Shown here: piece after piece, positions 33,001-43,716 of the stretch
Layout of the letters: every line of letters starts with the position of its first letter
Numbering within the stretch: the stretch's first letter is position 1
NCBI GenBank assembly: GCA_010093685.1
Contig: MU006224.1
Location: forward strand, 278,476 to 342,475
DNA from: Ophiobolus disseminans
Taxonomy: Eukaryota > Ascomycota > Dothideomycetes > Pleosporales > Phaeosphaeriaceae
Reading direction: 5' to 3'
Length of the DNA stretch: 64,000 nt
Position numbers and translations under genes: made by a program
The notes under the pieces: generated by a model
Databases searched by the model: none
Seen by the model: the letters and a program-made list of their open reading frames with translations, nothing else
What the model was told of the DNA's origin: nothing

Positions 33001-34431
33001 ACAACTGTATCGTTTTCTCCCAGAAAGGAGCCCGAGATCTTCCATCGCAACTCAGTGGAGGTGATCTAGACGGTGATCTTTTCCATATCATCTACGATCC
33101 AAGACTGATGCCCGACTTTACATGTCCACCAGCGGATTATGCTGCTGCAGCGCCTCACGATCTGGGTAGATCTGTAGAGGTGAATGACATCGTCGATTTC
33201 TTCATCGAGTTCATGAACATGGGTAAGCAATGTCTATGAACAAAAGCTGTTAAGACGTATGCTAATTCGCTATGCCTACACTTAGACAGACTTGGTCAAA
33301 TCTCCAACATGCACAAGATCAGGGCCGACTTCAAGCCGGACGGTACTCGACATGCTGATTGTATCACGCTTGCGAAACTCGCCTCTGATGCAGTGGATTT
33401 CAGCAAATCAGGAATACCTGTAAGTGAAACTCCATTGTACTTCCGATCATTACTAACCTACATTTGCAGGCCGATCTCTCACAAGTAAGCAAACATTTAC
33501 TTCTATCAACGGAAGCACTTCATGAATTCATGGTCAAGCTTCCCTGTATGAACCTCTACTAACAGCATTAGGTGCCTCGTGGACACGATAACATCAGGCC
33601 TGACTTCATGGCGCCCGGTCATAATCTTGTGATCAACGAGCTTGGGGCGACAGAGTTGGAGGAACTGGAGAACGAAGACATCGACGATCCTGATAGTATC
33701 AGTATCCTAGATCCCGACAAGTCCAGGTAAGTCTTCACAATTCTTCATCAGTAATCATTTTAACATCTGCACAGAACACGCTACTACCGTAGTGACAAGG
33801 TGCTCGGCCATCTCTACCGAAACATCGACGAGAAGAAGTTCTTCGACCGCATGAAAGGCGACTTCGAAGCCGTGCGCCACACCTGGGGCAGCGAGTCCCT
33901 CATGCAGAAACTCGAGCGCTACATCAACCGCGAGACGCGCTTGGTACAATGGAAGCACCACCAAGACTTTGCCGAAGAGCTTCGAGAATCGTAAGCTTCA
34001 ATCAACCCTCTCCATAGCATACACATCGACTAACAAACCCCAGCTACGAACTCAACATGATCGAAATCATGGACACCCTCCGCGCCCACCGCGGCAACCC
34101 CCTCACCGAGCTCGAAGTCTTCAGCGGCAACATCCTCGGGAAAAAAGAGCGCGCATCGACTCGCTACATCCGCGAAGCTAATCAAGAAGTTCAAGAGCGG
34201 TTTGATCGCGACGTCGGCGCTTTCGTTAGGAACATCGTCAAGAGTGATAGAGACTACGAGGAAGAAGACGACTCTGAAGCGTTGCCGCGATCTATCGCGT
34301 GCTTCAAAGTTGCGCTGCAGAGCAAGGGCTGGGAGAACCAGGTTACGCTGAAGAGCTGGAAGTACGTTGCTGCGGCGGTGTGTTTGGAGCAGTTGTGGAA
34401 GTTTCAGGGTGGTACGCTGAGGGCGCTTTGA
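30099..34431 (+). CDS. RNA-dependent RNA polymerase (QDE-1/SAD-1 family)
   Basis: Cellular RdRPs copy aberrant single-stranded RNA into dsRNA for Dicer, feeding quelling, meiotic silencing or antiviral RNAi. Nine exons are 30099-30119, 30246-31557, 31675-32526, 32617-33222, 33286-33419, 33470-33484, 33572-33726, 33775-33990 and 34044-34431. They total 3699 nt and 1232 residues. The 21-nt first exon gives MDIFIQH, joined to VPEHVNQIEFRLFLRDKL, an RRM-like start seen in fungal RdRPs. Family blocks are VTVTPTG joined to IILRGPDWSVSNRILRKW, then ARIPVEQGYLLYGIMDETG. The catalytic loop is LSGGDLDGDLFHIIYDP (metal-binding DLDGD near residues 877-881). The 117-nt intron at 31558-31674 is in frame without stops and is easily misread as coding. 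Exon 6 is only 15 nt. I see no frame damage, so the gene looks functional. Confidence 0.92.
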
Positions 34432-34915
34432 GGGGTTGGCATTGGCGTTCGTGATGAGGTGCCGGATTACATATTTGGAGAATGGGGTTGTGAATCGGAG
34501 TTGTGCGTATACGATGCATCGAGGCGTATGTGGGTGGTGAACGGGTCTGTGAGTTGGATGTACTGTATACACTTTCATGACATACTTCATACGGCACATA
34601 CTTCTAATCAAGAGATATTGGGTACATACCAACTTGCTTTTGTCTTTGCTAGTGAAGTTCATGCAGATATCTGCTACTTGAACGCATCGAGATAGACTAC
34701 TTGAAGTGTAGATTCTTAAAGATACGTGTGGCTAGCTACAAGAGCGTTACACACCATGCCAATCGGACTACCTTTCCCGCCCAAGGAAAGCAGTCAGTTC
34801 CACCAGCAGCCTCTAGTCTTCTCTCTTCTACACGGCCAAATTGCCCCATCCGAAGAGAGCAGTCCTATCCCATCAATACATCCAAGCTCTCCTACGCCAA
34901 CGCCAACACCCACGC
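34432..34915. other. Intergenic between convergent genes
   Basis: This holds the 3' flanks of the RdRP and RING genes. A C/A-rich low-complexity run (CCAACGCCAACACCCACGCC) lies near 34895-34915. No gene was seen. Confidence 0.4.
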
Positions 34916-36082
34916 CTACGCAACCACCCCACCCCTCGCCCACTCCACCCTCCTAAGCCTCCACCTCAGCGCAACCCGCCCATCCCTCCTAAACCCCACC
35001 ATAACCCCATTCGCACAGCACCTCCGATTAACCTCCTTCACCGCATCGCCCGTCCACGCCCCAAGTGTCGCATCCACCCCGTCCCCGTAAATCGTATTCG
35101 CGAGGCGATCCACGTCCTGCATGATGCGCAGTGCCTTCTTCAGACAAGTCTCGAGACTCTCTTGCTCTGTCTGCAGGGCCTGTGTGCGCGCGGAGAGCCG
35201 ACGAGCGCGGCGCGTGCAGAGCTCGGTGCGGCAGAAGGGGCAGGTTGTGGCGTTTGTAGCTGTGCTGTTGAGCCAGGCGGCGAGGCAGGATTTTCCGACG
35301 ACGTGGCCGCAAGTCTCGAGTTTGAAAGCGGGGTGTGAGGTGTATGTGTCGAGGCAGATGCAGCAGCGCTGCGTGTGGTAGAGTTTGGTGTTTTCGTCGG
35401 GGGGGTTGAGCATGCTTGCTGCTGCGGCGGGGGGAGGGGTGATGTCGCTGCCGAATGTGTCGACGATGTGGTCTGGGCCGATGTTTTCGAGCTCGGTTTC
35501 TTCGGGGAGGAGCGCTTGGATCTGGAAGTTGCGGTGGATGACGCGCCAAATTTCGTCGACGAGGAGGTCGGTGCAGTCGAGGAGCTCTTTTTTGAATGCG
35601 GGCTCTTTACGGATGCGTTTGCGTTCTGAGGGTGAGCGCGTCGTGGAGATGGTTCTTAAAGAGTAGGTATTCCAGAGGTTGAGGATCCGTACTTTGATGT
35701 TCGAGAAGAGGTCTACGTCTTTGCTCGTGGCGGCGAAACCGGCCAGGCGGCGGCTTCGAATGGCTGCGCGGTATAAGTTATCATGATCGCGGAGAAAGTC
35801 TCGCAGATGAGACGGTAGGCTGTGCAGACCAATTGCTTCTGTGAGACGAAGCTGGCCAGCGTATGTGCGCTCTTGGCGGATGAGCTCGTCAGTGTTGCGG
35901 AGGGCTCTGTTAATGAGGGTGATGTCGGGGTCATAATCATGCTGGCGGATTCGCTCCTCGAAAACCTGACGTATTTGGTTGACAGTGCCCATCGGGATGG
36001 TAAGTTGGGCTTGGGCTGTTGGTGAGAGATCAGGGCAAAGGCGATTGATCAATTCCATGAGTGATGAGCGTAGTGTCGACAT
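34916..36082 (-). CDS. RING-type zinc finger protein, putative E3 ubiquitin ligase
   Basis: This is a single exon of 388 residues. The N-terminal 230 residues are helical and unknown. The RING follows: CCICLDTYTSHPAFKLETC, GHVVGKSCLAAWL, then CPFCRTELC. The spacing fits a C3HC4-type finger, with Pro after the seventh ligand pair. The fifth ligand is not obvious, since the C-G-H-V-V-G-K-S-C stretch has Gly where Cys or His is usual. Similar GHVFG-type RINGs are common in fungi. Downstream are a basic helix (TRRARRLSARTQALQTEQ) and a short C-terminal domain. RING proteins recruit E2 enzymes; the substrate is unknown. Confidence 0.82.
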   Translation of the reverse strand: MSTLRSSLMELINRLCPDLSPTAQAQLTIPMGTVNQIRQVFEERIRQHDYDPDITLINRALRNTDELIRQERTYAGQLRLTEAIGLHSLPSHLRDFLRDHDNLYRAAIRSRRLAGFAATSKDVDLFSNIKVRILNLWNTYSLRTISTTRSPSERKRIRKEPAFKKELLDCTDLLVDEIWRVIHRNFQIQALLPEETELENIGPDHIVDTFGSDITPPPAAAASMLNPPDENTKLYHTQRCCICLDTYTSHPAFKLETCGHVVGKSCLAAWLNSTATNATTCPFCRTELCTRRARRLSARTQALQTEQESLETCLKKALRIMQDVDRLANTIYGDGVDATLGAWTGDAVKEVNRRCCANGVMVGFRRDGRVALRWRLRRVEWARGGVVA

Positions 36083-36693
36083 GCCGGGGATGGACTGATA
36101 GGCTAAGTAAAGGCACGACTACCTCAAGGTAAGAGCAGTGGAGTTACCTGCTTGCTCTAGGCTGAAGACGTCCTGTGCTCTGCTTGAACTTCGTTTGTTC
36201 AAGTGCGCTCGGTTGAAAGTAGAGTTGTTTAAGGGTACTGCTGGATGGATGCAAATCGAGCCAACAGAAGAACCCAGCGGTGATTCTAGTGATCGAGGGT
36301 GACCGCGAGCGATCTTCGATGGTATCTGTGGTAACATGTTAGTTGTGTGAAGTCGTGGTGGTGTATCGCCATTCACCTCGAGTTTACGGAAACACAATAG
36401 GCAGCAATCGTATTACGCGCTTCTATGTCAACCACGCGCGCGATTTCCAAAGTAACCAGAAAACTGGGCAATACAATCTGTATCTGAAACTGTTAGTTAA
36501 TGTTCTATGCACTCATTGTGCGACAATGCTGCTGGCTGGGTTAGTGGCTGCGATTGTGGTGTGAGTGTCGGAAGTATTTTGAATAATGATGTGGGCACCG
36601 TAGGCATTTTTGAGTGATGGCGTGGGGAGTGATTCGAATTGCGTTGACCTTTTTGCAAATGCATTGAATGAACCCAGTCATCCGGTCTAACAT
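36083..36693. other. Intergenic, nothing recognised
   Basis: This is the upstream flank of the RING gene and the 3' flank of the next minus-strand gene. Frames are short and lack ATG starts. Confidence 0.4.
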
Positions 36694-37945
36694 TCACCTG
36701 AAAGCTCCCAACAGCGCTCCGATATCCATGTTCTTTCTACTCCGCACCTTCCTCCTCTTGTTGGCACTCTCTGCTCGATCTTGAGGTACGACGACGACCC
36801 CTGGCATCTCCAGGTCTTCAGGAGCTTCTCTTTGTGAGTAGCGAATGAACCATGATGTTGCCTCGTAAGTTATGATTCGGTCGGCCCAACCTCCGTACGT
36901 GATGCAAACAGAACGATCTTCTTCACTCTTGTCACGAGACGGATGCGCAAAAGTCTTCGTTAGGTGGTAGAGCTTTCGAGCTTTGCTGTAGTTTGTATGG
37001 TACGACGAGCCCCAGATCTGTTGCGTGTTGAACTCCTGTAGCTTCAAGCCGCGCTTCTCCAGCCTGTATTATATGTCAGTAAGGTGGACGTGAACTATGC
37101 GAAAAACCGCTCACCCAGATTCAGTCAAGAGCTCCCAGTCCCCATAAGTATGCTGTGGCGCATCCGACATACTCCATGTCTTAGAGTTTTGCAGCCCAAC
37201 GAGAGTTAGTGCAGGGAAGCTTGCCACTCCTTCCAGGATCGCTTTACGTCCAATCCCAAAGTCGCACATGACAAGCAAACTGAGCTTCTGTAGAGCATTT
37301 CGTTCCTGGACAGCGCGGCCCCAATCGTGGAAGCGTCTTGAGTGAAACTCGGATAGGCCATGTCGGCGGCTCTGTTCCAACACTAAGGCTCCTAGGGTGG
37401 GAATGTTTATCAGTTCTTTGAAATCATCAAATGTCAAACAAAAGTCGCGAATGCAGAGGAAAGACACCAAGCCCACATCGAGCTTAGCTAATCGATTGAC
37501 AATAGACGGAAGCTGCGTCGGCTCGTATGAATCCGTTTTGGACGGGTAGACGTGGAACTGTTGCTGTGGATTGATTTCCGCTGGATATGCGTCGACGAAG
37601 ACGTTCCAGCCGTTGAACGTCAACGAGTCGCTACACTTAGTGTCAGCCATGAATCACAATATATGAGAGGGTACCATACGTGTTTAGAAGATGCCGATAG
37701 ATCTGAGAAGCGTAATGCCAGCTTGCCCATACAAGCGTTTCGGGTACGAATAGCTCAGCATTCCAAGCACATGAACGCAATGCCATGTTCCTTAGACTAG
37801 AGCATCCAGTTCCACGGCTGCGTAACGTTGTCTTCTTGTCACGCTTGCCGCGAGCTTGAGACATCCATGTCGTTATCATGGATCCGACTGGTGCGGAAGT
37901 AGTCTCGGTATATGACAAACCTGATACTTTGTCGAACAACGCCAT
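36694..37945 (-). CDS. Conserved fungal protein of unknown function with basic C-terminal tail
   Basis: Exons are 37945-37680, 37630-37115 and 37063-36694, giving 1152 nt and 383 residues. Introns are 49 and 51 nt with GTATGG and GTGAGC donors. The protein starts MALFDKVSGLSYTETTSAPV. It has F-box/LRR-like leucine spacing (SLRNMALRSCAWNAEL, LPSIVNRLAKLDVGLVSFL, LTFDDFKELINIPTLGALVL) and an aromatic block (FDKVSGL...SQIYRHLL). The tail NKRRKVRSRKNMDIGALLGA combines a likely nuclear signal with a short hydrophobic helix. I recall similar fungal proteins with this kind of ending but no function. A nuclear scaffold or F-box-like role is only inference. Confidence 0.7.
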
Positions 37946-38670
37946 TTTGTTAATGTGAACTGGTCGAATGTCGTGTGATTGTGTTGGACCATTGAACTTT
38001 CCAGTTAGTGCGCTAGCAGCATCGTCGTTGCCTGGACACCATTAGACTTAAAGAGCGACAAAGTCGTATTACGGTTGATGATTAGTAATTTGAGTCGGGC
38101 TAAAAAGCTGTACAGATTTTGCTGGTGGACCCAGGTAGGTGGCATGGGAAGTGTTGCCTTTGAGTTGGGGGGAGGTGGGGAGGTAGACGCGACTGTATGC
38201 CGGTAACCGTGGCACGGACCACTAACGCGTCAAACCTCAACGCCTTTCCTCATCCTCACTTCCATCGTCAAGAAATAAGTGAACGTGCTATTATGCTCTT
38301 CTGTTTTACAGATACGTTGTTTTCCAACAGTGTATAAAATCAGCTCACAAGAGTCTCGTTCGTACTCCAAGCACCATGGTGCTCTAGCTTCGGTCCTTCC
38401 TCCGCTTATCGGCGGTTCACAATACTTTCTTCACATCCACGTCTTGTCACTATTTGAAAGTGTTTTCCATGAACACGGTATTCCACAAGCTGGAAAAAAA
38501 AAATAGAGATACTTACTTTTCTTCCCATCTCAAGCTTTCGACCGGGCCCTTAGGAATTCCGAACAGATCCCTCCCTTTCCAAACGTATCAACATCAACAC
38601 CCAAAATCTGCCCGTGGCTTGTCAACACAAAACCTCTTAACCCCTATATCTAAACCCAAGCCTCACAAAA
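37946..38670. promoter_or_regulatory. Intergenic; promoter region of the homocysteine methyltransferase
   Basis: This region separates head-to-head genes. A TATAAAA sequence lies at about 38333-38339, some 330 nt upstream of the start codon, which would imply a long or spliced leader. CT-rich stretches are frequent. Confidence 0.4.
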
Positions 38671-39675
38671 ATGTCTCCACCCCCACAACAACACCAACCC
38701 CCCAAAATCTCAACCTACATCTCCGCCAACCCAACCCCCCTCATCCTCGACGGCGCCCTCGCAACTTACCTCGAACACCTCGGCGCCGACCTCTCCTCCT
38801 CCCTCTGGTCCGCCTCCACGCTGCTCACCCAGCCCTCTCTCATCCAACGCACGCACCTGGACTACTTCCGCGCCGGCGCACATGTCGCCATCACCGCATC
38901 GTATCAAGCCTCGATCCCCGGGCTAGTTAAGCACTTGGGCTTGAGTGAAGAAGCGGCGAAAGATGTCGTCAGGACGAGCGTTAAGCTTGCAAAGATGGCG
39001 AGGGACGAGTATGTAGCTGAAAGGACGGGGAATGGAAATGGGGATGATGACAATGATGATGATGAGAAATTATGGATAGCAGGTAGCGTAGGTCCCTACG
39101 GCGCCTACCTCGCCGACGGCTCCGAGTATCGCGGGGACTACTCCATCTCGCACTCCTCTCTAAAAGACTTTCACCGCGGACGCATCCAAGCGCTCGTCTC
39201 CTCCGGCGTCGACATTTTAGCGTGCGAGACTCTACCTTCGAAAACAGAAACCTTGGCGCTACTCGACCTCCTTACATCCGAATTCCCACAAACAGAAGCG
39301 TGGTTCACATTCACACTCCGCGACTCATCGCACATTGCCGACGGCACGCCGCTCACGCAAATAGCCAGCTTGTTCACGCATACACCGCAGGTTGTGGGCT
39401 TGGGGTTTAATTGCGTGCCTGATGATCTCGCTTTAGCCGCGTTGAAGAATCTCAAACCACTGACGGATAAGGTGTTGGTGGTGTATCCGAATTCCGGCGA
39501 AAGCTGGAATGCGGGCAAGAGGGAGTGGGAAGGCGCGAGGACGGAGGGGGGGATGTTGGAAGCGAAAGTTGTCGAGTGGTGGGGGGCGGGGGCGGGGATG
39601 ATTGGGGGGTGTTGTAGGACGATGCCTGAGGATATTAGGGTTATGGGGGATGGGTTGAGGAGGTGTAGGAAGTAG
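38671..39675 (+). CDS. Homocysteine S-methyltransferase
   Basis: It transfers a methyl group from S-methylmethionine or S-adenosylmethionine to homocysteine, giving methionine (yeast Mht1/Sam4 family). It is a single exon of 334 residues. Features are the barrel start LILDGALATYLEHLGADL, HLDYFRAGAHVAITASYQAS, AGSVGPYGAYLADGSEYRGD and ILACETLPSKTETLAL. The zinc-binding cysteines are in GFNCVP and GGCCRT, with YPNSGESWNAGKREWEG between them. An Asn/Asp/Gly-rich insert (GNGNGDDDNDDDEK) is not part of the usual fold and is probably a surface loop. The ATG context ACAAAAATGTC is good. Confidence 0.92.
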   Translation: MSPPPQQHQPPKISTYISANPTPLILDGALATYLEHLGADLSSSLWSASTLLTQPSLIQRTHLDYFRAGAHVAITASYQASIPGLVKHLGLSEEAAKDVVRTSVKLAKMARDEYVAERTGNGNGDDDNDDDEKLWIAGSVGPYGAYLADGSEYRGDYSISHSSLKDFHRGRIQALVSSGVDILACETLPSKTETLALLDLLTSEFPQTEAWFTFTLRDSSHIADGTPLTQIASLFTHTPQVVGLGFNCVPDDLALAALKNLKPLTDKVLVVYPNSGESWNAGKREWEGARTEGGMLEAKVVEWWGAGAGMIGGCCRTMPEDIRVMGDGLRRCRK

Positions 39676-40080
39676 TATGTGTATGGCGAGAGAGGGTGGA
39701 AGACGATGTGGATTGTATTTTGGTATAGATGGCAATTGAGCTTTCTTTAGAGATGGCTAGGATATCTCGAGCTTGTTTCTTCGTTCCTTATGGACTCTGC
39801 TGTGAGTGGGAATACTTTGCATCTTCCCCGTGCACACAGGTTGCTGATCTTCTGAGGTGTGTGTCGCCTACCTACTTCACCGCTGAGGCTCCCAAATGCT
39901 TTTACGCACCCGGTACGTCTATCGCGCTTCCTGCTGGATGCGAACTACTCAGACATCCTTTGTCATTTCGTCGCTTGCCGCTAGTACGGCGCCCCGATTG
40001 GAGTTGAGACTCAAGGTCTTGCTCAACATGCGACCTGCAGACGCTGTGTGATTCGCTTTTAGTCGTGGAGTGCTTTTTCC
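39676..40080. other. Intergenic between convergent genes
   Basis: This holds the 3' flanks of the homocysteine methyltransferase and MED11. A 92-codon plus-strand frame at 39729 has no recognisable content. Confidence 0.4.
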
Positions 40081-40704
40081 TCACCCATCAACCACCATCT
40101 CGTCCCCCGACGCCTCGACCCCACTCCTCCTCATAAGATCCTCCACCATCGCCTTCACCCGATCCAACACATCCTCACCCCCAATATGTCCCGACGCGGC
40201 CCTCGCATTCAGCACACCCACATCAAAGTCCCCATACCCGCCATTCTTCACGCTCGCCTCGGGATCAACCGCTGCCGCAGCTTGGCCCTGCATGGGTATG
40301 GCGGTGTATTTGGGGTGCTTTGCAGGTATAACGCCATACCGCTCCAGGTCGTTGACCTGCTTAACCAGCTCTTCTCTAATCTCGCCGATGCATTTGCCGA
40401 GGAAGATGGTCATGAGCCACATGGACTCCTGGCGCTGGCGCGGCGTGTCGGCCTTGTCTTTGGAGAGGGGTGTCTCGATTGGGTTGTTGGTGAGCTGGCT
40501 GATGGCGGCTGCGAAGTAGGTGAGGAGCTTGGGGAGCTGGGCGTTGATGTCGCTGAGGGTGTCGATGTGGGTGGCGGCGATTTGGCGGTATGTTTGCGAT
40601 TCGGGGGATGCTGCGGTTTGGGGTTCGGTGGTGGGTTTGTCGGGTTGCGGCGCGTCTTGTGGTTGTGGGTCGGGTGCGGCTTGTTGGTCGGCTTCGGTGG
40701 ACAT
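40081..40704 (-). CDS. MED11: Mediator complex subunit 11 (MED11)
   Basis: MED11 sits in the head module of Mediator with MED22 and contacts Pol II and TFIIH. This is a single exon of 207 residues from MSTEADQQAAPDPQPQDAPQ at 40704. The family core is TYRQIAATHIDTLSDINAQL, PKLLTYFAAAISQLTNNPIE, then ESMWLMTIFLGKCIGEIREE, followed by LERYGVIPAKHPKYTAIPMQ. The N-terminal 40 residues are Pro/Gln-rich and the C-terminus is acidic. The opposite-strand frame at 40186-40818 is a shadow. It is divergent from TAF5 over 410 nt, so two initiation factors may share control elements. Confidence 0.85.
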   Translation of the reverse strand: MSTEADQQAAPDPQPQDAPQPDKPTTEPQTAASPESQTYRQIAATHIDTLSDINAQLPKLLTYFAAAISQLTNNPIETPLSKDKADTPRQRQESMWLMTIFLGKCIGEIREELVKQVNDLERYGVIPAKHPKYTAIPMQGQAAAAVDPEASVKNGGYGDFDVGVLNARAASGHIGGEDVLDRVKAMVEDLMRRSGVEASGDEMVVDG

Positions 40705-41114
40705 GGTGGAAGTAGAGGATGTGCAGTGGTAGTTTTGAGCCCGATTGTTGGAGTGGGCGAGAGTAGTAATCAAGGCCAGACTAGTGTTTGCGCAAGAAGT
40801 AAAGGAGTGTTGATATAAGGCGGAACCCCACGTCGTCGCACAAGCCACGGCAAGGCGCGTTTGAACTTCACCTCCGTCCGCTCTCCGCAACACACCTCAA
40901 CACCCTCGACTGAGTGCCACAACACCATCGCGCCTTCTGGACGTGTCATATCCTGCGCCATACTTGCCCTAATCACATCACGCACAGCAGACAACCGACC
41001 GCCCTCGAACAAAGGCGCCGCGCGCAACGCGCCTCAACCATCCCCGTCTCAACTTCCCTGCCCCAGGTGAAGGGCGCACCCACGACGGCGTAGAAGAGCA
41101 GGAACAACGTCGCC
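40705..41114. promoter_or_regulatory. Divergent promoter region, MED11 / TAF5
   Basis: This GC-rich region lies between two head-to-head starts. Minus-strand frames (MATLFLLFYAVVGAPFTWG from 41116, and another at 40770-41027) are open but in different registers. I could not join them into a gene. Confidence 0.45.
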
Positions 41115-43716
41115 ATGTCAGGGCCCCCGCCCGGGCCCGGGCCTGCGCGCGCAATGAGTGTGGGAAATGGCCCTCCCAGCGCCGGCCTGCCACCGCACAA
41201 CGCCATGCCTTCACAACAAGTCCCTCCGCCTTCGGGCTCTTCGGGGCCGCAGTCGCAGCAGAACCTCAACCAGATAGTCAGTAACAGTTTCTTTCCCTGT
41301 CGGTGCCTCTGTTTGCACTCCCGCTTCACCCCCGCCGTTGCGTCATTGTCCGCGTGAAACTGCCTTGTCCAGAGGGAATGCGGTCGCGCTTTGTGAAAGA
41401 AGTGCGTATCCAGTTCTACGCTCTCGAGCTGTAAATAGTTGACTTGTCCCCTCGGTTGCGCAACCCCTGCTTCAACCCGGGCGCATCACTCATGTCTCAA
41501 TACTCGAATATAAGGCCAAACGCGCCTTCTCAATACTCTACGCAGTCAACCCCAAGCCCTCAGACGCGGAACCAACAGGACATCTACCGCCTGTTGAAGG
41601 ACCCATACGTTAGTCTTGGCCTTGGAATTCTCGCCTTATTTTGCATCGCTTTCATTTAGACCCGTTCATGCGCATTCATACTGACTCCCAAAAGGTACTG
41701 GAATATCTTTCTAAGAAAGGCTATGTCCGCACCGAGGCCATGCTCCGCAAGGAGTCCGATCCGCACGCCAACGGCCAGACCCTCGCAACGCAAAACACCG
41801 ACGCAGGCGGACTCAAATACGCAAAGGCGTTCGAGCTGCTGCGGAAGTACACCGAAGACAACCTGGACTTGTATAGGCCAGAGCTGCGAAAGCTGTCATG
41901 GCCCGTATTCGTATATTCATACCTGGACATGGTAGAGCAGTACTACCCGAAAGAAGCCGACGCCTTCTTCAGCCAGTTCCAGAGCCTCTTCGAACGCGAC
42001 CACGACGACGATGTCAAGATGTTGCGCCAAGTGCGGTTGCGCCAGCACCTGGATGAGAGCCGCATCGCGAAGCTGTACATGTCCAACAAATACCGGGTGA
42101 CGCTCACCGAGATGCCCTTCTTCAACCTGATTCAGTTCTTGGAGTCGAAGAGTTTCGAGGGTGGACAGACGCTTTTAGATGTGATTAGAGGTCACCTCAA
42201 CATCGTCACGGTCAACCGCACAGCAACGGCAGAGAAGAGCATCGCAGCGATTCTGGCCGGCAGAGGAGGGGATGATGATTTGCCAGCAGAAGACGAGGGC
42301 ATTCCAGGTCACAACCCCGGGCATCCTCTCACAGCCCGCCACGACCCCGACGCAGATGCTTCACGCATTCGATTGCAGCTTGGCGCATATCCGCAGGACG
42401 AGGACCTTCGTGACGATGTTCGGGCGGCATTGCAGGACGAGGACGCTAAAGCCGCGCCAAGGCTAGGGCAAACAACCCTCGTGGACGAATTCGAGCAGCG
42501 CATCAAACAGGAGCCGGCTGACGACGTGCCCTCGAGAGATACAGTTCCCCTTCCGCCCTCGTTGGCACGCGATGTCTCAATGGAGGTCCAGAAGATCATC
42601 GAACATCGCGATCGGTACAAGATGGAGGGCAGGACAGGCGGCGTCGGCCCAGCAGTCAGTGTCACCATGTTCACCTTCCACAACACATTCGACAGCATAA
42701 ACTGTGTCGACTTCTCCGGCGACAACAAGCTCGTCGCAGTCGGCATGTCCGAGTCCTACATCCGCATCTGGGCCATGGACGGTAGCCCTCTCGTCTCCCC
42801 GCAAGACCTTCCCAACTCCCAGCCCTCGTCCTCACGCCGCCTGATCGGCCACGCAGGCCCCGTCTACGCCGTCGCCTTTTCCCCGTCGACCGCCAACCCT
42901 GACCCTAACGGCCCCCCAACAAGCTCGCAATGCCTCCTATCCTGCTCCGAAGACAAGACCGTCCGCCTCTGGAGTCTCGACACCTTCACCTGCCTCGTCG
43001 CCTACCGTGGCCACGAAAACCCCATCTGGGACCTCCAATGGGGCCCCTACGGGCACTACTTCCTCACAGGCAGCAACGACCGCACTGCGCGCCTCTGGTC
43101 CACCGACCACATCGAGCCGCTGCGCATCTACGTCGGCCATGACGCCGACGTCGACTGCGTAACCTTCCACCCCAACAACCTCTACGTCTTCACCGGCTCC
43201 TGCGACCGCACAGTCCGCATGTGGCACATCTCAGGCGGCAACTGTCTGCGCCTCTTCACAGGCCACACAGGCAACGTCACAGCCATCGCTTGCTCGCCCG
43301 ACGGCAGAACACTCGCCTCCGCCGACGACGCCGGAAACATCATCCTCTGGACCCTCGAAACCGGCCGGCGCCGCAAGCGCATGCGCGGCCACGCCAAAGG
43401 CGGTATCTTCTCGCTCTCCTGGAGCGTCGAGTCCAGCGTCCTGGTTTCCGCGGGCGCGGACAAGACGGTGCGTGTTTGGGACGTCTTGCAGGAGACGAGC
43501 GAGAAGGAAGGCACGAAGCCTGGAACCGACGGCGCGTTGACGACGAAGGGCGCGAGTGGCACGACTGTCACAGCGAAGAAGGCGAGTAAAGAGACGGGTG
43601 TTAGTGCGGATCAGATTAGTGCGTTTCCGACAAAGGATAGTCCTGTGTATAAGGTTGTGTTTACGCGCATGAATCTTGTATTGGCGGGTGGGGCATATTT
43701 GCCGCAGAGGCAGTAG
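41115..43716 (+). CDS. TAF5: TFIID/SAGA subunit TAF5 (WD40)
   Basis: TAF5 is a scaffold of TFIID and SAGA in the nucleus. The best model is exon 1 at 41115-41276 and exon 2 at 41695-43716, giving 727 residues with a 418-nt intron, long for this window. Splicing joins SQQNLNQI to VLEYLSKKGYVRTEAMLRKE, the LisH start of TAF5. The NTD2 domain follows (KYTEDNLDLYRPELRKLSWP, FVYSYLDMVEQYYPKEADAF, LYMSNKYRVTLTEM). After an acidic linker come about six WD40 repeats (CSEDKTVRLWSLDTFTC, GSNDRTARLWSTDHIEPLRI, GSCDRTVRMWHISGGNCLRL, AGADKTVRVWDV). The donor GTCAGT and acceptor AAAAG are weak, so an extra exon inside the intron is possible. Confidence 0.9.

Noticed and set aside
40186..40818. Gly/Val-rich 210-codon frame opposite MED11
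   Set aside because: Its composition is explained by the reverse complement of MED11; no conserved blocks.
40770..41116. Minus-strand frames upstream of MED11 (MATLFLLFYAVVG and others)
   Set aside because: The pieces lie in different frames and no intron joins them. The region must hold the MED11 and TAF5 promoters.
41641..41694. Start of TAF5 at the frame opening near 41641
   Set aside because: The upstream exon ending NLNQI joins the LisH start exactly as in other fungi, so the 41641 opening is intron sequence.
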